Below, one piece after another: positions 12,851 through 25,520 of a stretch of DNA of 64,000 bases; within the stretch, counting starts at the first letter, position 1, and every line of letters starts with the position of its first letter. Source of the stretch: Phytoseiulus persimilis (taxonomy: Eukaryota; Arthropoda; Arachnida; Mesostigmata; Phytoseiidae); the NCBI GenBank assembly GCA_037576195.1, contig CM075102.1:24424745-24488744 (forward strand), written 5' to 3'. The notes under the pieces are model-generated. The model was not told the DNA's origin. It worked only from the letters and a program-made list of their open reading frames with translations, and searched no databases. The translations under genes were made by a program, and so were the position numbers.

Positions 12851-15800
12851 GATGGCAACACCCGGAACGACTTGGTTGACTTCCCAAGACGACCGCAATC
12901 CTCTTTGGGAACGTTTGATGCGCGTACGCGTAGAATCGCAACAAGGGAGCCGACCGCACTTGTCTGTTGTGGCGCTTCAAATGCGAACTGGTAGCGTTTG
13001 CCTCGTTGAAGACTTGGACGACCTTCGCGCCAGGAGAGGAGGAGCTCCAGCGTTGGACTACCGCAGCACGTTATCGAAGTGAAGCGTCTGTTGAAGACTT
13101 TATCGAATCCAACGACCAGAACAGCGATAACTCAATCGAGTCAATTACATGTCCATTCACGCTCCCTTGTCCGATCGCGTTAATTGACCTCATCAGCACA
13201 TGCTAAGCGTCAAGTGTCTCGATCGCCTTCGACATCGTCGATCGCTCTCCGTGATGACATATACCCGCAGCGCGGGGCCTCAACAGGCCATCTGATCTAA
13301 GATAGGAGGACGTAATCATCACCTGACTAGAAGTAGCCCCTTTTTGATGGCACTTCCATCTGTCAGAATGTCTGGAGAAGAGCACACAAAACTTTCATCC
13401 AGTCAAATATTCTGAAGTTTTTCGCCATCAACCAGAATGCTCGGATTCAACGTAGTTGCGCGACAATTCGTCTGGTGTGGAGCGATCGCAAAAACTGTCA
13501 TCTATCGCAAAACTGTCCGTGACGTTGCTTTGTCCTCGATGTCTTGATTCGTGCATTCATGACGACGCAGTCATGGCTGCAATCGCTACAGCTTGTGAAG
13601 CAACTCTTTCTTTTGCCTCTATTTCAACAACCGAGCAGGCGAGCCGAAGATGCGACCGAATCGAATATCGGTCGAAAAAGCAATGTGTTCTGTCCTGACT
13701 ACTGTTATGACGGTCCTGGCGGCCTCGAAATATTTTCTGCGCTAGGGGCTTTGCTGGTCCCCACCACGGAACTTTGGTACTGTAGGTCATCCCGATACCA
13801 TGGCGGAACTGTACTGAAATCTGCCGCACCAGGGCAGGATTCCATGAAATAACGGCCGAAGAAGTCAGCCCTGAAATCGAGTCAGCGACCTGTGGTACCA
13901 ACGCTGCTCGAGATTATGGTTCTGTACCATTTTCACTCCGATCTGGTGCCTCGCGAGAATCCTACAATCAGGCCACTCGGCCAACACGGCGGCTCGATGC
14001 TACCCAGCTCCCAGTGCTTTGAAATAAATCCCCTGTGATCGGCCATCGAACAAAGGATCATCTGAGAAGCTCCAGCCGATCTCGGTGTCGGGGCTCTATT
14101 TGACTGTGCCAGAATGATCTTCCATGTGTGAGAATGGTCGTCCAGAATGGACCTGCCTGAGAACACGGATGTGAATCAAGAAGCTCCTGAGATAGGAGAC
14201 TGTTCCCCGTAAGTTAGATGAGACTTTTCGACGGTGGGGCTCACAATCTCGATGGAGAGTCGTCAGCGACCTTCGGAGGTGTCGTCGATGCGCGGAGAGA
14301 GCGCCGTCTAGCTATTCCACAGTCGGTTAACCAGATTGTCAGTGAGACGGACGACGGCAGCGAGTCAGCCAGCTAGGCAGAATCGTCGGAAGGCGACCTA
14401 CCAGCGGACCGCCCTACCGACCGGCTGATCGACAGAGGAGTTATCAACGCCCGTGAGAAACACCACTCTTACTGTTAACGTCGGATGACGGTCTCTGAAA
14501 TGCGCGGATGGTAATCGAACATCGTTGCGAACTGTGCGTGTGCGGGTCCTTCCTCGCTTTCAGCAACGTACCGAAGACGGTCAACGGAATGTGACACTGA
14601 GCAGACTCCCACTTGCACAGAAAATCTTCTGCCGCTGCAGCCATATCCGCTGTCGCTGCGATTGTGGCGTTGTCAACTTACCCACCATCCATCCATCCTT
14701 CCAGCCCAACGGCCATTCAAGCGAGGAGCCAACCCTGAGTTAGTCCCTCATTTGTTATTTTTGCAGCAGCTGTTTGTATTCGGAAGTTGCCGAAGTTTCG
14801 TGCTCAGAAGTACAGCGGCGGGAGGGGGGCTGTTCAGCGATTTGTTGAGGATGGTCAGGATTTTGACGAATATTGCGTGAGATCATCGCTACAGCCTCAC
14901 CGATGGAGCTCGGGCGGAGTGAGTGCGTGAACTGGTCTGAACCACATTTCAGAAGTTCAAGAATCCCAAAACTCAGGTCGAGGAAGGAGAGCACAGTCGG
15001 TAATGAAGGTAATCGATGACTAATGAATCTCACCAGAAATGAGCCGTGCTTGGTTTGCCATTGTGCGGGACCGCTCTGGCTATCAGTCTGGACGGGGTCG
15101 TTCGATGAACGTACGCTGCAGAAGTTTCAGAAAATGAGGAGAAAACTGAAAATATCAGGACAAAAAGAATCGAAGCAATCGACCGCGACTTCAAGTCAAC
15201 CACCCCAAGATAAATGAGCCTCGGCAGATAATGATCGTAGACTTTGGTTTTGAAATTCTCTCCAGAGCTATCGCCGCTGCCAAATGTCGTCTTCCTACCT
15301 CGACGTCTCCTACTTTGCCAGTGGACAATGCGAGCTCCGAGGGTGTGGCTCAGAAGCTTGTTGTAACTACCGTGGAAACTTTTCACCAAAAGGAAGATGA
15401 GAGAATTGAAAGAGGAAAAAATGAGAGAGAATGCTGAAAGCTCCAGACAAAAGAGTGGGTCTATGCCGCGGAGAAAAATCACGGGTAAAATCTGAGAGAG
15501 GAATGAGTGCTTAACGAATGAAATGATTTCTCAATCTCGCGGCGCGCCTTTCCCAGCATTTTCCTTCGCTTGCTCCTCCTGCCATTTCCGTAACCATCGA
15601 GGATTTCCGTACAAAACGAGCCATCGACGAACTGCTATCAGAGTTTGAGATTATTTCAAGCGGAACTTGCCCTTGCCAAGTTCACGATGGACCCTCCCGG
15701 CCGATTGACCTCCGGCACCATCCCCCTTCTCTCCTTTTGATTCTTTCTCTCAACTCGGACAACCACTCCTTTCACTCATCGTTTATTCTCAAGGCTTTCA

Positions 15801-15870
15801 TCTCGCCTTATTCCCATCCGGAACCGAGGCAGAAATCTTCCGGGCTAGCTAAATTGAGCCACCGTCAGTC

Positions 15871-18800
15871 ACCATGTCAACTCGGGAAAGTGTCATGCCG
15901 CTCATCCAAGCTATATGTCAAGCTTTGTGATCTATTTCGCTCCAATCCTTCCCAATGATATGAGCTCCTGGTCGGATAAGCACGCATCGACTTCAGTACG
16001 AGCCAGTGATATCGAGAACCGAATGGAAAACTAGAATGCTTGAACTCAGGAGAGCTTTGTTCACACAGCCCGATCAGGATGAAGCCAAGCAATAATTTCG
16101 GAAAATCCCACCAACTCTCAAACTTCACACTCGGGAGCTTTAGTGTCGGCTCAATATTCATCCCGGCTCCCTCGGATTCCATCTTGATATGTTCGCCTGA
16201 ACTGGAAATCGCAACTGAAATTCTCCAAGCGGTGAAGACGGTTCGAGCGTCGAAAGCAAATCTGCGGTTCTCGGCGTCCATTATATTCCAAATGAGCCTT
16301 TCTATCTTCGCAAGGTTGAGGACTGCTCACGGGCTGATATTGTATTTCCCTCGTCTACTGATCCGTTCGTCTTGAGCCTCTTGTTCCACCAGATATCGTT
16401 CTTACACCTGTTCGAGACACAAAATGAGAACGCTTTGCACGGAACTTATGGCGGCTGGCCTCCTACCATCGAGAGAATGAACAAGGGAATGTACGTCGAG
16501 CGCCAGAGACATCGAGGTCAAGCTCTTCACTGGCACCGGGTTTTTCGGGACTTCTGTCTCGGGGAGAATTCGGAAATTCGTGAAGTCTGAGGAGGAATTT
16601 CGTGAGCAAAGTATTCTCTGCGCTCCAGTTATGCTATTCGGTTTGCTGGTTGGTTGGTTGTTTGGTCGTTCAGCAGTGCGAAGTTTCCACGTTCTTCTGA
16701 TGGCTGTTGGGCAGCCGGGGTTTGTAGAGCGATTTAGGGATCTGGAACCGCTCCGAATCGCCGGTTTCGTACGTCTGGGAGGCGGGGTCTCGGCGCATCG
16801 CTTTAAGACTTACGCGATGCCGCAGGAACGCGCGAGCTCCGTCTCACCGATCTCAGTCTCACACGCTTACACACAGTCGGAGAGGCAGGCAGACGAACGG
16901 ACCGATGGGGCATAAAAACTATACCGGCGTCATAAAGTGGAGAAACGGAAGTCATGAATGTGCGTCACCTGTTTTATGACAACACACTCACTTTCGCTCA
17001 TATGTTCAGGGCATGGCACAGCTCGGAAAGAGTTTTTCCCTCCTTCCCAGTTGACGAAACCAGTTGACAAGACGAGCGGTCTCCGAAAGTTCAGCAGCTT
17101 CTGGTTGAGTGAGACGTATTCGATCGAAGAATCAGGATCATCGCGATTCCGATCCATCTCAGAACTTCTCAGACCCACAAATTATGAACTTCTAAGACTA
17201 GAAATTATGAACGCAACGCTGCCTGCGCGCACTGCACGCGCTGAGGAAATGTAGCAATCCCAGCGGGAATCGCGCCTTGCGCCGGATGCAAGGCTCTAAC
17301 ACACTTCCGGGGCCCGGCTCACAAACGTACAGCAGAGGAACCGCCCCAATTTGTGTGTTGTCACTTTCTCGAAAACTAGGAGGCGCCGTCCACTGGCTCT
17401 GCCTCAGGAAAATGTGCTGCCGAACAACCCCCTTGTCCCCGAGCTCTGGATCAGAAAAAAAAAAACGCTCAGATGAAGGGTCAATAAGTAAACGATGAAA
17501 CACGTTCCCTCCGATTGCAACGACATCTATAATACCCAAGATGAGTTCTATGTTTCCTCGAAGTCCACCGGGAAGCGAACAACGCAACTGCAGTAGGAAA
17601 GACAGAGAAAAACCTGGAGCACTGGGGAGAAGCGAGCCGGTGAGCTGCTCGCAACCGGCATGGAAGCCTGATTATTCGCCAGCTTAAAGGAACACATTTG
17701 TACATGATAATTTGGCTCAAGTGATACGCCCTGACACACGATATCATTCCTGGCGGGATACGAAAAGATGACTGCCCAATGAAGTAGGATTGAGCTTCCG
17801 CAGTTTTTCAGTGCGGTTTCTGAAACATGCACCGACTGAAACTCGAGCTCTATAGCTTGGATCAGTTTCCTCGTCGAGAGCTTCGAATTCAAATGAATCA
17901 TTTCTGCCTGGAACATCCGTCCATTGTTGCATCCCTAGAGCGTAGTTGATCACTAGAGCTTGGAACATTTCGGCTTTCACCATCTCGTATGTCCCATCCA
18001 TCCATTTAGGGAGAATTATGCCTGGACTTACAAGCTCTACTGATCAGTGTTCACCATCTACACGTGTTCGAACGAGTCTTTTCGATGATCAATCCATTTC
18101 TTGACTTCAACTCTATTCCTCCTTCGACTTCCTTCTGTCTGGAGCTGAACAGAGTCGCCAGACAGTGTCGTTTCTACCGATTCGTCGCGTAGTTTTGGAC
18201 CGGTAAATCTACGTTATCCTTCTCGAATCTCGCCTTGATTACAGTCTTCGAGTCTTCCACTGATCCCACTATTACATCCCGGCAAACATATACACTGAAC
18301 CATCGGTTGGACATGGACATTGAATCAGGACGGAAGGAGCGAAACCTGATGTGATACAGTTGTAACCAACACGATGGTAGAAGAGCTTCGACGAGGTCTC
18401 ATAACGCTGTTATTATCATGGGAATTACAGAAATATGGTTATTATCATAATCGATGGTCGCTCAGACAACTCGATCACCGTCCCAATGTCGGTGGCCCTT
18501 ATCCTTTAACAATGATCGTGTCTAGATCCCCAGGGTCGGATCTCTCGCTGCTTTCGGGACCGTTGGTGCTGGCGTTGTACTTTTGATCCAGTCGTTGTAT
18601 GGCGCCGTTTCTAGGAATTTCACTTCGATTCATTGTTCAATATCTTGAGGATGACACACGCACGACTTCTGCGAGACCGCCGTCGGCGCTACAGGGCACG
18701 CTCGCTCCCGATGACCACAGCTTCGATGAACCGAGCCTTTTCATTAATACGCTCAGTGATGTAACGCAATGCCGAAGCGGGGCAAGCAACCCCAATCAAC

Positions 18801-19119
18801 GAATCTACACGACACAATCACGTTCGACCAGCAGACAGAGGAGAAATAAGATATTGCCGAAAATTAGAACGATCAGCGGCTGAAATTCGAAGGGAATCCG
18901 CGGCATTGCTCCCTGGCAATCCCTTGCTCAAGTGTTTCGTGTCGGGGATTGATGCGCCAATTCAACGGATAAGCGGAACATTGCTTGAAACGCGAGTGTG
19001 ATCCGCACGAAACATGGATGGATTTCCCTCCAAATTACCTCAAGAAGCCGATGTCGGTCTGACCGTGTGGACGAGAAGTCAACGCTATGACTGAGCGAGC
19101 CGACAGGGTTTTTCTAAGA
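15871..19119. other. No gene recognised; possible old transposon debris
   Basis: No exon with conserved sequence was seen. A minus-strand open frame at 15877-16281 contains GAGMNI followed by a Trp/Phe-rich stretch that faintly recalls the post-catalytic part of BEL/Pao reverse transcriptase. Minus-strand frames at 17548-18001 are unrecognised. This is too weak to call an element. Confidence 0.35.
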
Positions 19120-19640
19120 ACAATTCCATTTCTTCGATGGTTCCAGATACAATAATAGTCCGAATGTTCCACTTTTTGTGTTCCGTGATCCCCAAGACCC
19201 CTCGGAGATTTTCTGAGGATCTACGATTGGCGAAATCCTCACCAGCTGTGGTTGGATGATCAGTGCTATTGGGAGGCCAAATATTCAGATCAATGGGGGC
19301 TTCTCGAAACCTTCCTCAGGCAAGATTTTGTTTCAACTCACTCGAAGTCCGCTCGCTTTTCATCGCACACAGAACCTCTCAGAGGTGTCACTATGGCCTA
19401 CGCAGATTCCGTCTCATCTCAAACGCCCAAAATCTGGGCTGATCTCCTGCAAGACTGCGGTAGTTCGACTGGAGCGAGTTTCTCTTCTTCTCATGCTACA
19501 AAAAGCTTACGGCGTCACTCCGAAGTATCCCAAAATAGGTTTGGTCCAAACGATTCGAAAGAATGTCACTGCAATCAAGCTGCATCAGCTCGTAGTCCCA
19601 CACTGAACATCTACTCGCACATCTGAACGGAATCTCACCC
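19120..19640 (+). mobile_element. Degenerate BEL/Pao-type pol fragment (RNase H end to integrase start)
   Basis: On the plus strand, 19307-19399 reads KPSSGKILFQLTRSPLAFHR then TQNLSEVSLWP, resembling the linker between RNase H and integrase in BEL/Pao elements (an NP..SRG segment, a Trp/His/Gly box and a terminal WP). Upstream at about 19120-19220 a frameshifted stretch may be the end of RNase H. Downstream the frame stays open to 19606 without a clear zinc motif. The orientation is opposite to the remnant at 22.4-25.5 kb, so this is a second copy or an inverted piece of the same one. Confidence 0.4.
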
Positions 19641-22422
19641 CACCGGCTCAGCCTGGAAACGTTTCATCACGATTGCATTCAATGCTCATGTTTGCTTCAG
19701 TCGAGTTTCCAGCTGAGAAGCCGAGGGAGTCACATCGCGACGAAACTTCAGAACTGTGAGTAACGAATTTCAGTATTAGTGAGGGTGTTTCCGAGGAAAA
19801 TTATTCCAAGTTATTAGTGAAAGACGGGATCCCAAGTTGGAGAGAGGTTGACAGTCCAGATTATTAGGCCTAGCCACTGCCTACCTCATAGGCGCCTGAC
19901 TTGGAAGTTGTCGAGTTAGAGCAAACTTGGCTGTATCGAAGTTTGGAGGGAGTCGCGACTGCAGTTCGGCTTTCCCACCATCCCTGACGCGGGTTCGGAG
20001 GCTCCAGGCATGGGACTCGAGCAGGCGGATCATATTTTTCTCCCGTTTATTCGATCTTGAAATCGTTGAACGGTGAGCACGGTGACTGCTTGTGAAAACG
20101 GCTCGATCGCGATCGGCGGGCCGAGAGCAATCTCAAGCTCCGGTTCCTCTGGCGTATCTTCGGTGTCACTCATCTGAATCTTGACTGAGCAAGTCGGCGG
20201 GTATGGTAGACTCAGCAACGAAATTCAAAAATGCTCATAGGCAACATGAGTGAAAACCCTGATCCACCCTTTTGCTGAAAGTCCAACCTATATCTATATA
20301 CTCTTTTAGGACGCATACCCCATGATTGGGGCTGGAGCCGCTCGTGGTATCTAAGCCGAAAATTCACGGGAAGGTTTGGCTGTTTTTCATAAAAAATCAA
20401 GGTGGCGTCAGTTGCGGATTCCGTCGAACCGTCGCCAGCTCATTGTGGGAGTTCCGTCGAAGCGTCGTCACATCATTGTCGCAGTTCCGTCGCCCGTTGA
20501 GGGCTTTTCCCGCTCACCTCGAGGACTGAGATCGGATTTCTTCTTCTCGCAGTGAAATATCCTGAGCTCCCTGAATTTTCGTTCGGTTCGTGCGTCGGAG
20601 TCTATCCCCGTAGGCCCACAGAATCTTCCAGGAAACCGTTCATGCAGAAAATTGTCGCTCGGGCGGTAGAGGACGATTGTGCGGTTGAGGCCGCTAGGCA
20701 AATACCGATGGGTCAAAATCCGGTTGCACAGCGATGCTGTATTAGTTGTAGGATTGATGTCGCATCTGAATTTCCCCAATATATGGCCCCAACCCGCTCA
20801 GCGATAGTGCCAAAACACTGAAAGCCATTTCTACCCCACTTTTCTACGCGGAGTGCTGAGTGGCTGATGCGCTTCTGACAGACAAGTTTCATTCTGAGTT
20901 ACCCGTACCCTATTGTCCCTTCCCTCAAGTGAAATCACCATCTTTCCAATTATTACTTCGACATCAGAACAGTCTTCCAGAATGCTAAACTCGAGCAGCA
21001 ACTCGGTCGAGACAGCGACTTTCTGGCAACGCAGGGCTACGGATGAGGTGGAGACCAGACAAACCTCTAGGCTATCACTTTGGACTTGGAAGATGAGCCC
21101 CGATGATCCCGCTCACGCACAGTGTATGCGACCTACGATTCCCCGAGCTCTTGTCCAGAGCGACTCGCACCCGAAGAAGAAGAAGAGTCATTGTTAAGCC
21201 TTCTCGAAATCCGAGAAGGCACGGGATGGGGAGGGGCAGACCTTCTAAATCGAGTGTTCTGGCGATGCCACCATATGAATGATACAGAGACCCGGAGGCT
21301 GGAACTGGAACCGGGAGAATCGCAGGCACTGCTCCTCTAGGATCCAACCAGCGCAGTAGCCTGGTCAATAGTCACATCGACTGCCTGCGTTTCAGAGAGG
21401 CATGGCATGAATGTGCACTCTTTCGAGAGCATCACAGGTTCGATCATCAAAATTATTGCCTTTTCAGAGGACTTGAAGCAGCCCCTCAGTGGATACGAAC
21501 TTAGGACGGTGAACGATGACATTCGCAGCATCACGCTGAAAATTGGTGGACTCTTAGATTTCGTCGCCGTCCGGCAACCACGGCCAGCTCGCAGCTCCAC
21601 TCATAGTGGACAGATTTCGCCTTTTCTCTTCGGTTCCTCCTATTTTCCGTGAGATTTCTGTATTATGCTTTATTATATAACAACCGAGCCTTGCCGCCAG
21701 CGTTCAATCGTCTTGGGGCGCTCGAGCGGTTACATCGATTCTTGATCGATCAGAAGCTCGTCGTTTCTGCTTGGGATTGATGCTTGGAACAAGCGCAGGA
21801 GAGGAAGAAGACAGGAATCGATGCTCAGAATTGATCGAGGAAACCCTTGTGGGCCGTGCGGCTGGCGCGCTGACTGACTTCTCGGCTGGATAGGCTGCTT
21901 GGGTGGCTGAGTGAATGCTGCGTCTTTCTTCGACGGCGTGGCGTCGCAACGTCTACTGATACACACGTCGCAAGGCTTCGTTTGGCCACTTTGCGTAATG
22001 GAATGTTTTCTTTCTTTCTATCGGCACCACTCATCCATCTGACTAGGGTTAAAAAAAGAAGCGAGTCAAGGTGGTGGGATTCCTCGCGAGTGGGACTCTG
22101 GGCGTCTGCGAAGCGCGTCAATGATGCCGATGTCTCTCCCTCAAATTTGGATGAGCGCGCTCTTCAAGTCGCTTCCTGATTCAACGACGTTGTCATCCCT
22201 AGAATCATGAGCCAGCGTTATGGTTTTAGGGATCGCGAGTGCGATCATGGTAGCGATCGTCAGTTATGTCATGGGTTCGTGCACCCGTTGGTTCATAAGG
22301 GTGCCTGGCCCCCTTATGTCCTTCGTAAGTCTGCACCCGCTTACCGAATTCCCACAAGACGCTCGTCGCCGAGCTACCAAGTTCAGTTTCAGACACTGCG
22401 CTGTCTGACTGTCGAGCAGTCC
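19641..22422. other. No gene recognised
   Basis: The stretch between the two retroelement-like remnants has no conserved coding block. A small acidic minus-strand frame of 47 codons starts at 20173 (MSDTEDTPEEPELEIA), and an AATAAA-type signal lies on the minus strand at 21669-21674. Neither is supported by other evidence. Confidence 0.5.
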
Positions 22423-25400
22423 TTAACAGTCAAAATTAGTCGCATCGTGGATCAGACTCGCGCACCAGCCAGTCACTAGGAAGTGTCCCCAGCCCACCAG
22501 AAGCATCAAGGTTTCGTCACACGCTTGTGGGAAGCGCACGCACACGTCTTCACGTTCTTTGAGCGAGGGAATCAGCAGTCGGAGTAGCTCGCTCGCCCTT
22601 CGTCGTGCGTAGCTGTACGACGTCCCTCGGGCAAAAATCCTTCTAGCGTGCAGTAGCTCATTCCCCAAACGGCTCCAGAACTCGCTCCATGACTTCTGTA
22701 CGATTTGAAGCTCAAACAAGGTTGGATAGGATCGAAAGTCGAGGGTGGGAATCTGAGAGAGGAGATTCTCGCAAGTCTTGGAAGAATGACGAAGAACATC
22801 GGAACTTCTTTTTCTTCCTCGAGCGCCACCATGTCTCAGTTGAGGCGGACGACTCGACGCCTCAGATTTTTTTCTCGGAGCCTCAAGCTCGTCGGAATCA
22901 AGGACGGGCCCGACTGAGATTCCCCACTCAATTCATACAGAAACATAGAAGGATATATGAGAGAGGCCTGCACCTAGCTTGAGATTTGCATAGCCACATT
23001 GAAGCTGCCTCGAGTACGTCGTCGCAGCGTAAGCTCGAGGTTCTAAGAGAGACTTCTGTGGAATCGGGAGCCATGGAGAGATTCGTTCCGATCCTAGTCA
23101 TATTCTCCAAAGCAAGCCGATGCTGAAATCTCGGTTCCCATCAGTAGCAGTTCTTAGCGGAGCCTTCTCTTCACGAACCAGGTACAGGATCCGAAGGAGA
23201 GACTTCGCAAATCTCGGAATGAGGACCGCAGCAAATCAAAGTAGCCAGAATAGATACCGGGGATTCGGTTGAAAAATCAACGCTTGGAAAAAACTGGATG
23301 CCGGAACATATCATTTCCATTCTGACCAGCAGCTCTCAGCTCCTAGAGGGTCGAAAGGATTCAAGGGGGATACGGTGAAGTCCCAGAGACTCCGTACTCA
23401 AATCATGTCAATCATCTTCCTCTCTTGCAGAATAATGGTGGACCACGCTCGCGGAGTTCAGCCCATTGACTGAATTGCTCACTGGAACCGATCTCATTAA
23501 TCGAAAGCACGCTGAATGCATCCGGCGCATGGTGCATCATACGGTCGCGAAGCGTTTAGGTGGCCACCGTAACCTTACGCAGCTCCGTCTCCCTCGCTGC
23601 TAATGGTACTCTGGCTGTGATATGGAGAAGTCAGTGCGCGTTCCGAGGCTATTGATTCGAATGTAAGGGGATGGATTATCATCCGATCAAACTGCTCACT
23701 CCTAACGAGATTCAACTGACTCAAGGTTTGGGTCTCATGTCTATGGATTCTTTTTCACAAGGGAGATGGCTTTGAAATACAGTTACTTTTTTTATGTTCA
23801 TAGAGGAGAGAGAAATGCCTGTCGCACGTAGCAGGGATCCTGGTGCATTCCTGGCCAGTGAGGGGCTTGCACCCTCTGAAACTCGCTCCTCTGCCTTCGG
23901 GTGTCTGGGGACTCGGAGAGGTTTCTCCGTTTGGTATTACTTCCAGGACACTCGAGCCAGCGATCTCAAGGACTACTGTACGCTAGCTACGTTCTTTGCT
24001 CTATACAGTTACTTGTCCAATGCTGTCTGTCCTCAAACTGCGTCCATATACTGGAGTTGTATCGAGAGAAATCTAGAGGCAAGCGCTCAATACATTATCC
24101 TTCTTCAATCATCGTTGGAATCGGGCATTATTCACCTTTGTATAATTAAACCCGCGCACACATACATCGAAAGATGTATATGACAAGATGATTGGTGACA
24201 CACCAGCGGGTGGCTGAGCGAGGCTCAATCCGAGACTCCGCGATGTTCTGACGGCGTTTCAGGACTCAGGTATCTCCGGAGGCATCCAGAACTATCAGTT
24301 TCGGCACACCGAGTATGCCCATACTTGCAGCATACTTACCACACTCCCGAGAGGTCTGACTGCGTTTTCGAGAAGGTTTCTGCGAACTCGATTCCTGAGA
24401 GGATTTCTGCCACATTTTTCTCAAGCTGCGATTCAGGTTCATACCCGATGTGACGAAACTGGAAGCAGCGAAAACCCGTAGGGCTTTTGCTGCCTCTCCT
24501 CTTCGGCTCCTACGCTGGTATCGGTTTCTGCTACGAGGTCGCCGTGCATTCACTATCTCTACAGCTACGGAATCTATATGGAAATTGGAAGAAGACTCTG
24601 ACCATCGGCTCTCCCCAGCTTCTCGCTCGCTGATCAATTTCGATTTCTGTCAAATACCCGGTATATCATCGATCAAGCCAGCTTTTTTCCACGTTGGGAT
24701 TCTTCGATGAATCCATATTTGTACGGTCGCCTCCGAGGAACAGCGGGAGTATCTATCAGGATTCGGCTCGTGCCCATATTTCCGAAAACGGGGGAGTATT
24801 TGAACGTCGAGTGACTTCATGACACGGATGCTATTTGAAGTGCGATCACAGCATCGGATCCACGAAAAACTTCCTCAGTTGGGCAGTCTCCCCGATCGGG
24901 AACAATGGAGAGGGTTTGTCATTACAGATGAACATCGGAGTTGCGGCATCCGACTTCCGAGGCCCGCTCGCGTTAGTCCTATATTCTCCCGAACTTCGGA
25001 TCACACGACATTATATAGATAGGGAACAACAGTGAATAATTGTATCGGATGTGAGAACAAGGAAGTCGGTGGAAGCTCATCAGTTGCCGTCAAAGGTTAC
25101 TGGAGGGAGGAGCCGACTTGACGACACGGGAAAGGACTGGGAGCTCTCAGACTAGGCTTCACACAAGGTTTTCGGGTGAAGTCACCGATTTGACTGAGCT
25201 CACGGAAGACGCTATTCCTGGCGAAAGAGGCATGAATGAAAGACATCAAACAAGTCTGTAGAATCGTAGTTACGCTAATGCACTCAAAATATTCTGCGAG
25301 TGGAAATTGGAGCTCATAACACAGCTCACAAACGGAGGGTAGGGCATCAAAGATCCGATTTTGGAGAAGAATATCATGTTACCAAATCTCAGGCCAAGGC

Positions 25401-25520
25401 ACGGAACGATATTTTTTTCCGACTCTTGGAGAGTCAAAACCTTTTCGAAAGATTGATCCGGAGCTGACTGCAAAAGTGAGACAAAATACGTGACTTATCC
25501 CAGTAACAGGAGCTTCGAGC
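22423..25520 (-). mobile_element. Degenerate BEL/Pao-type LTR retrotransposon pol remnant
   Basis: Minus-strand reading fragments occur in the order of a BEL/Pao pol gene but in shifting frames with stops. Near 25331-25351 there is a reverse-transcriptase block containing IFDALPSV. At 24568-24583 the catalytic box appears as FHIDS, lacking the second Asp. At 24434-24445 GMNL is followed by a basic/Trp stretch, then a KYA..LGVP-like segment near 24300. At 22955-22969 RPLSY matches the end of the integrase core, and at 22675-22689 WSEFW with a following DVCVRFPQ matches the integrase C-terminal part. RNase H and most of the integrase core are missing between 24.3 and 23.1 kb. No LTRs, gag or protease were recognised. 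It is inactive. Identification is from remembered family motifs and needs a profile search. Confidence 0.55.

Larger units (their letters stand above)
1..15870. other. No gene recognised: intergenic or distant intronic DNA
   Basis: Both strands were read for conserved protein blocks and none was found. The longest open frame (7336-7899 minus, 187 codons) has no recognisable motif, and one frame of this size is expected by chance in 64 kb of balanced composition. The stretch holds triplet-rich patches (4575-4618, 11671-11745, 12824-12850), a hairpin at 6197-6226 and a palindrome group at 10086-10110. Confidence 0.6.

Noticed and set aside
19500-19560. KAYG string on the plus strand, like the RNase H box of BEL/Pao elements
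   Set aside because: It lies downstream of the WP box instead of upstream, so its position is wrong for RNase H; chance or another region.
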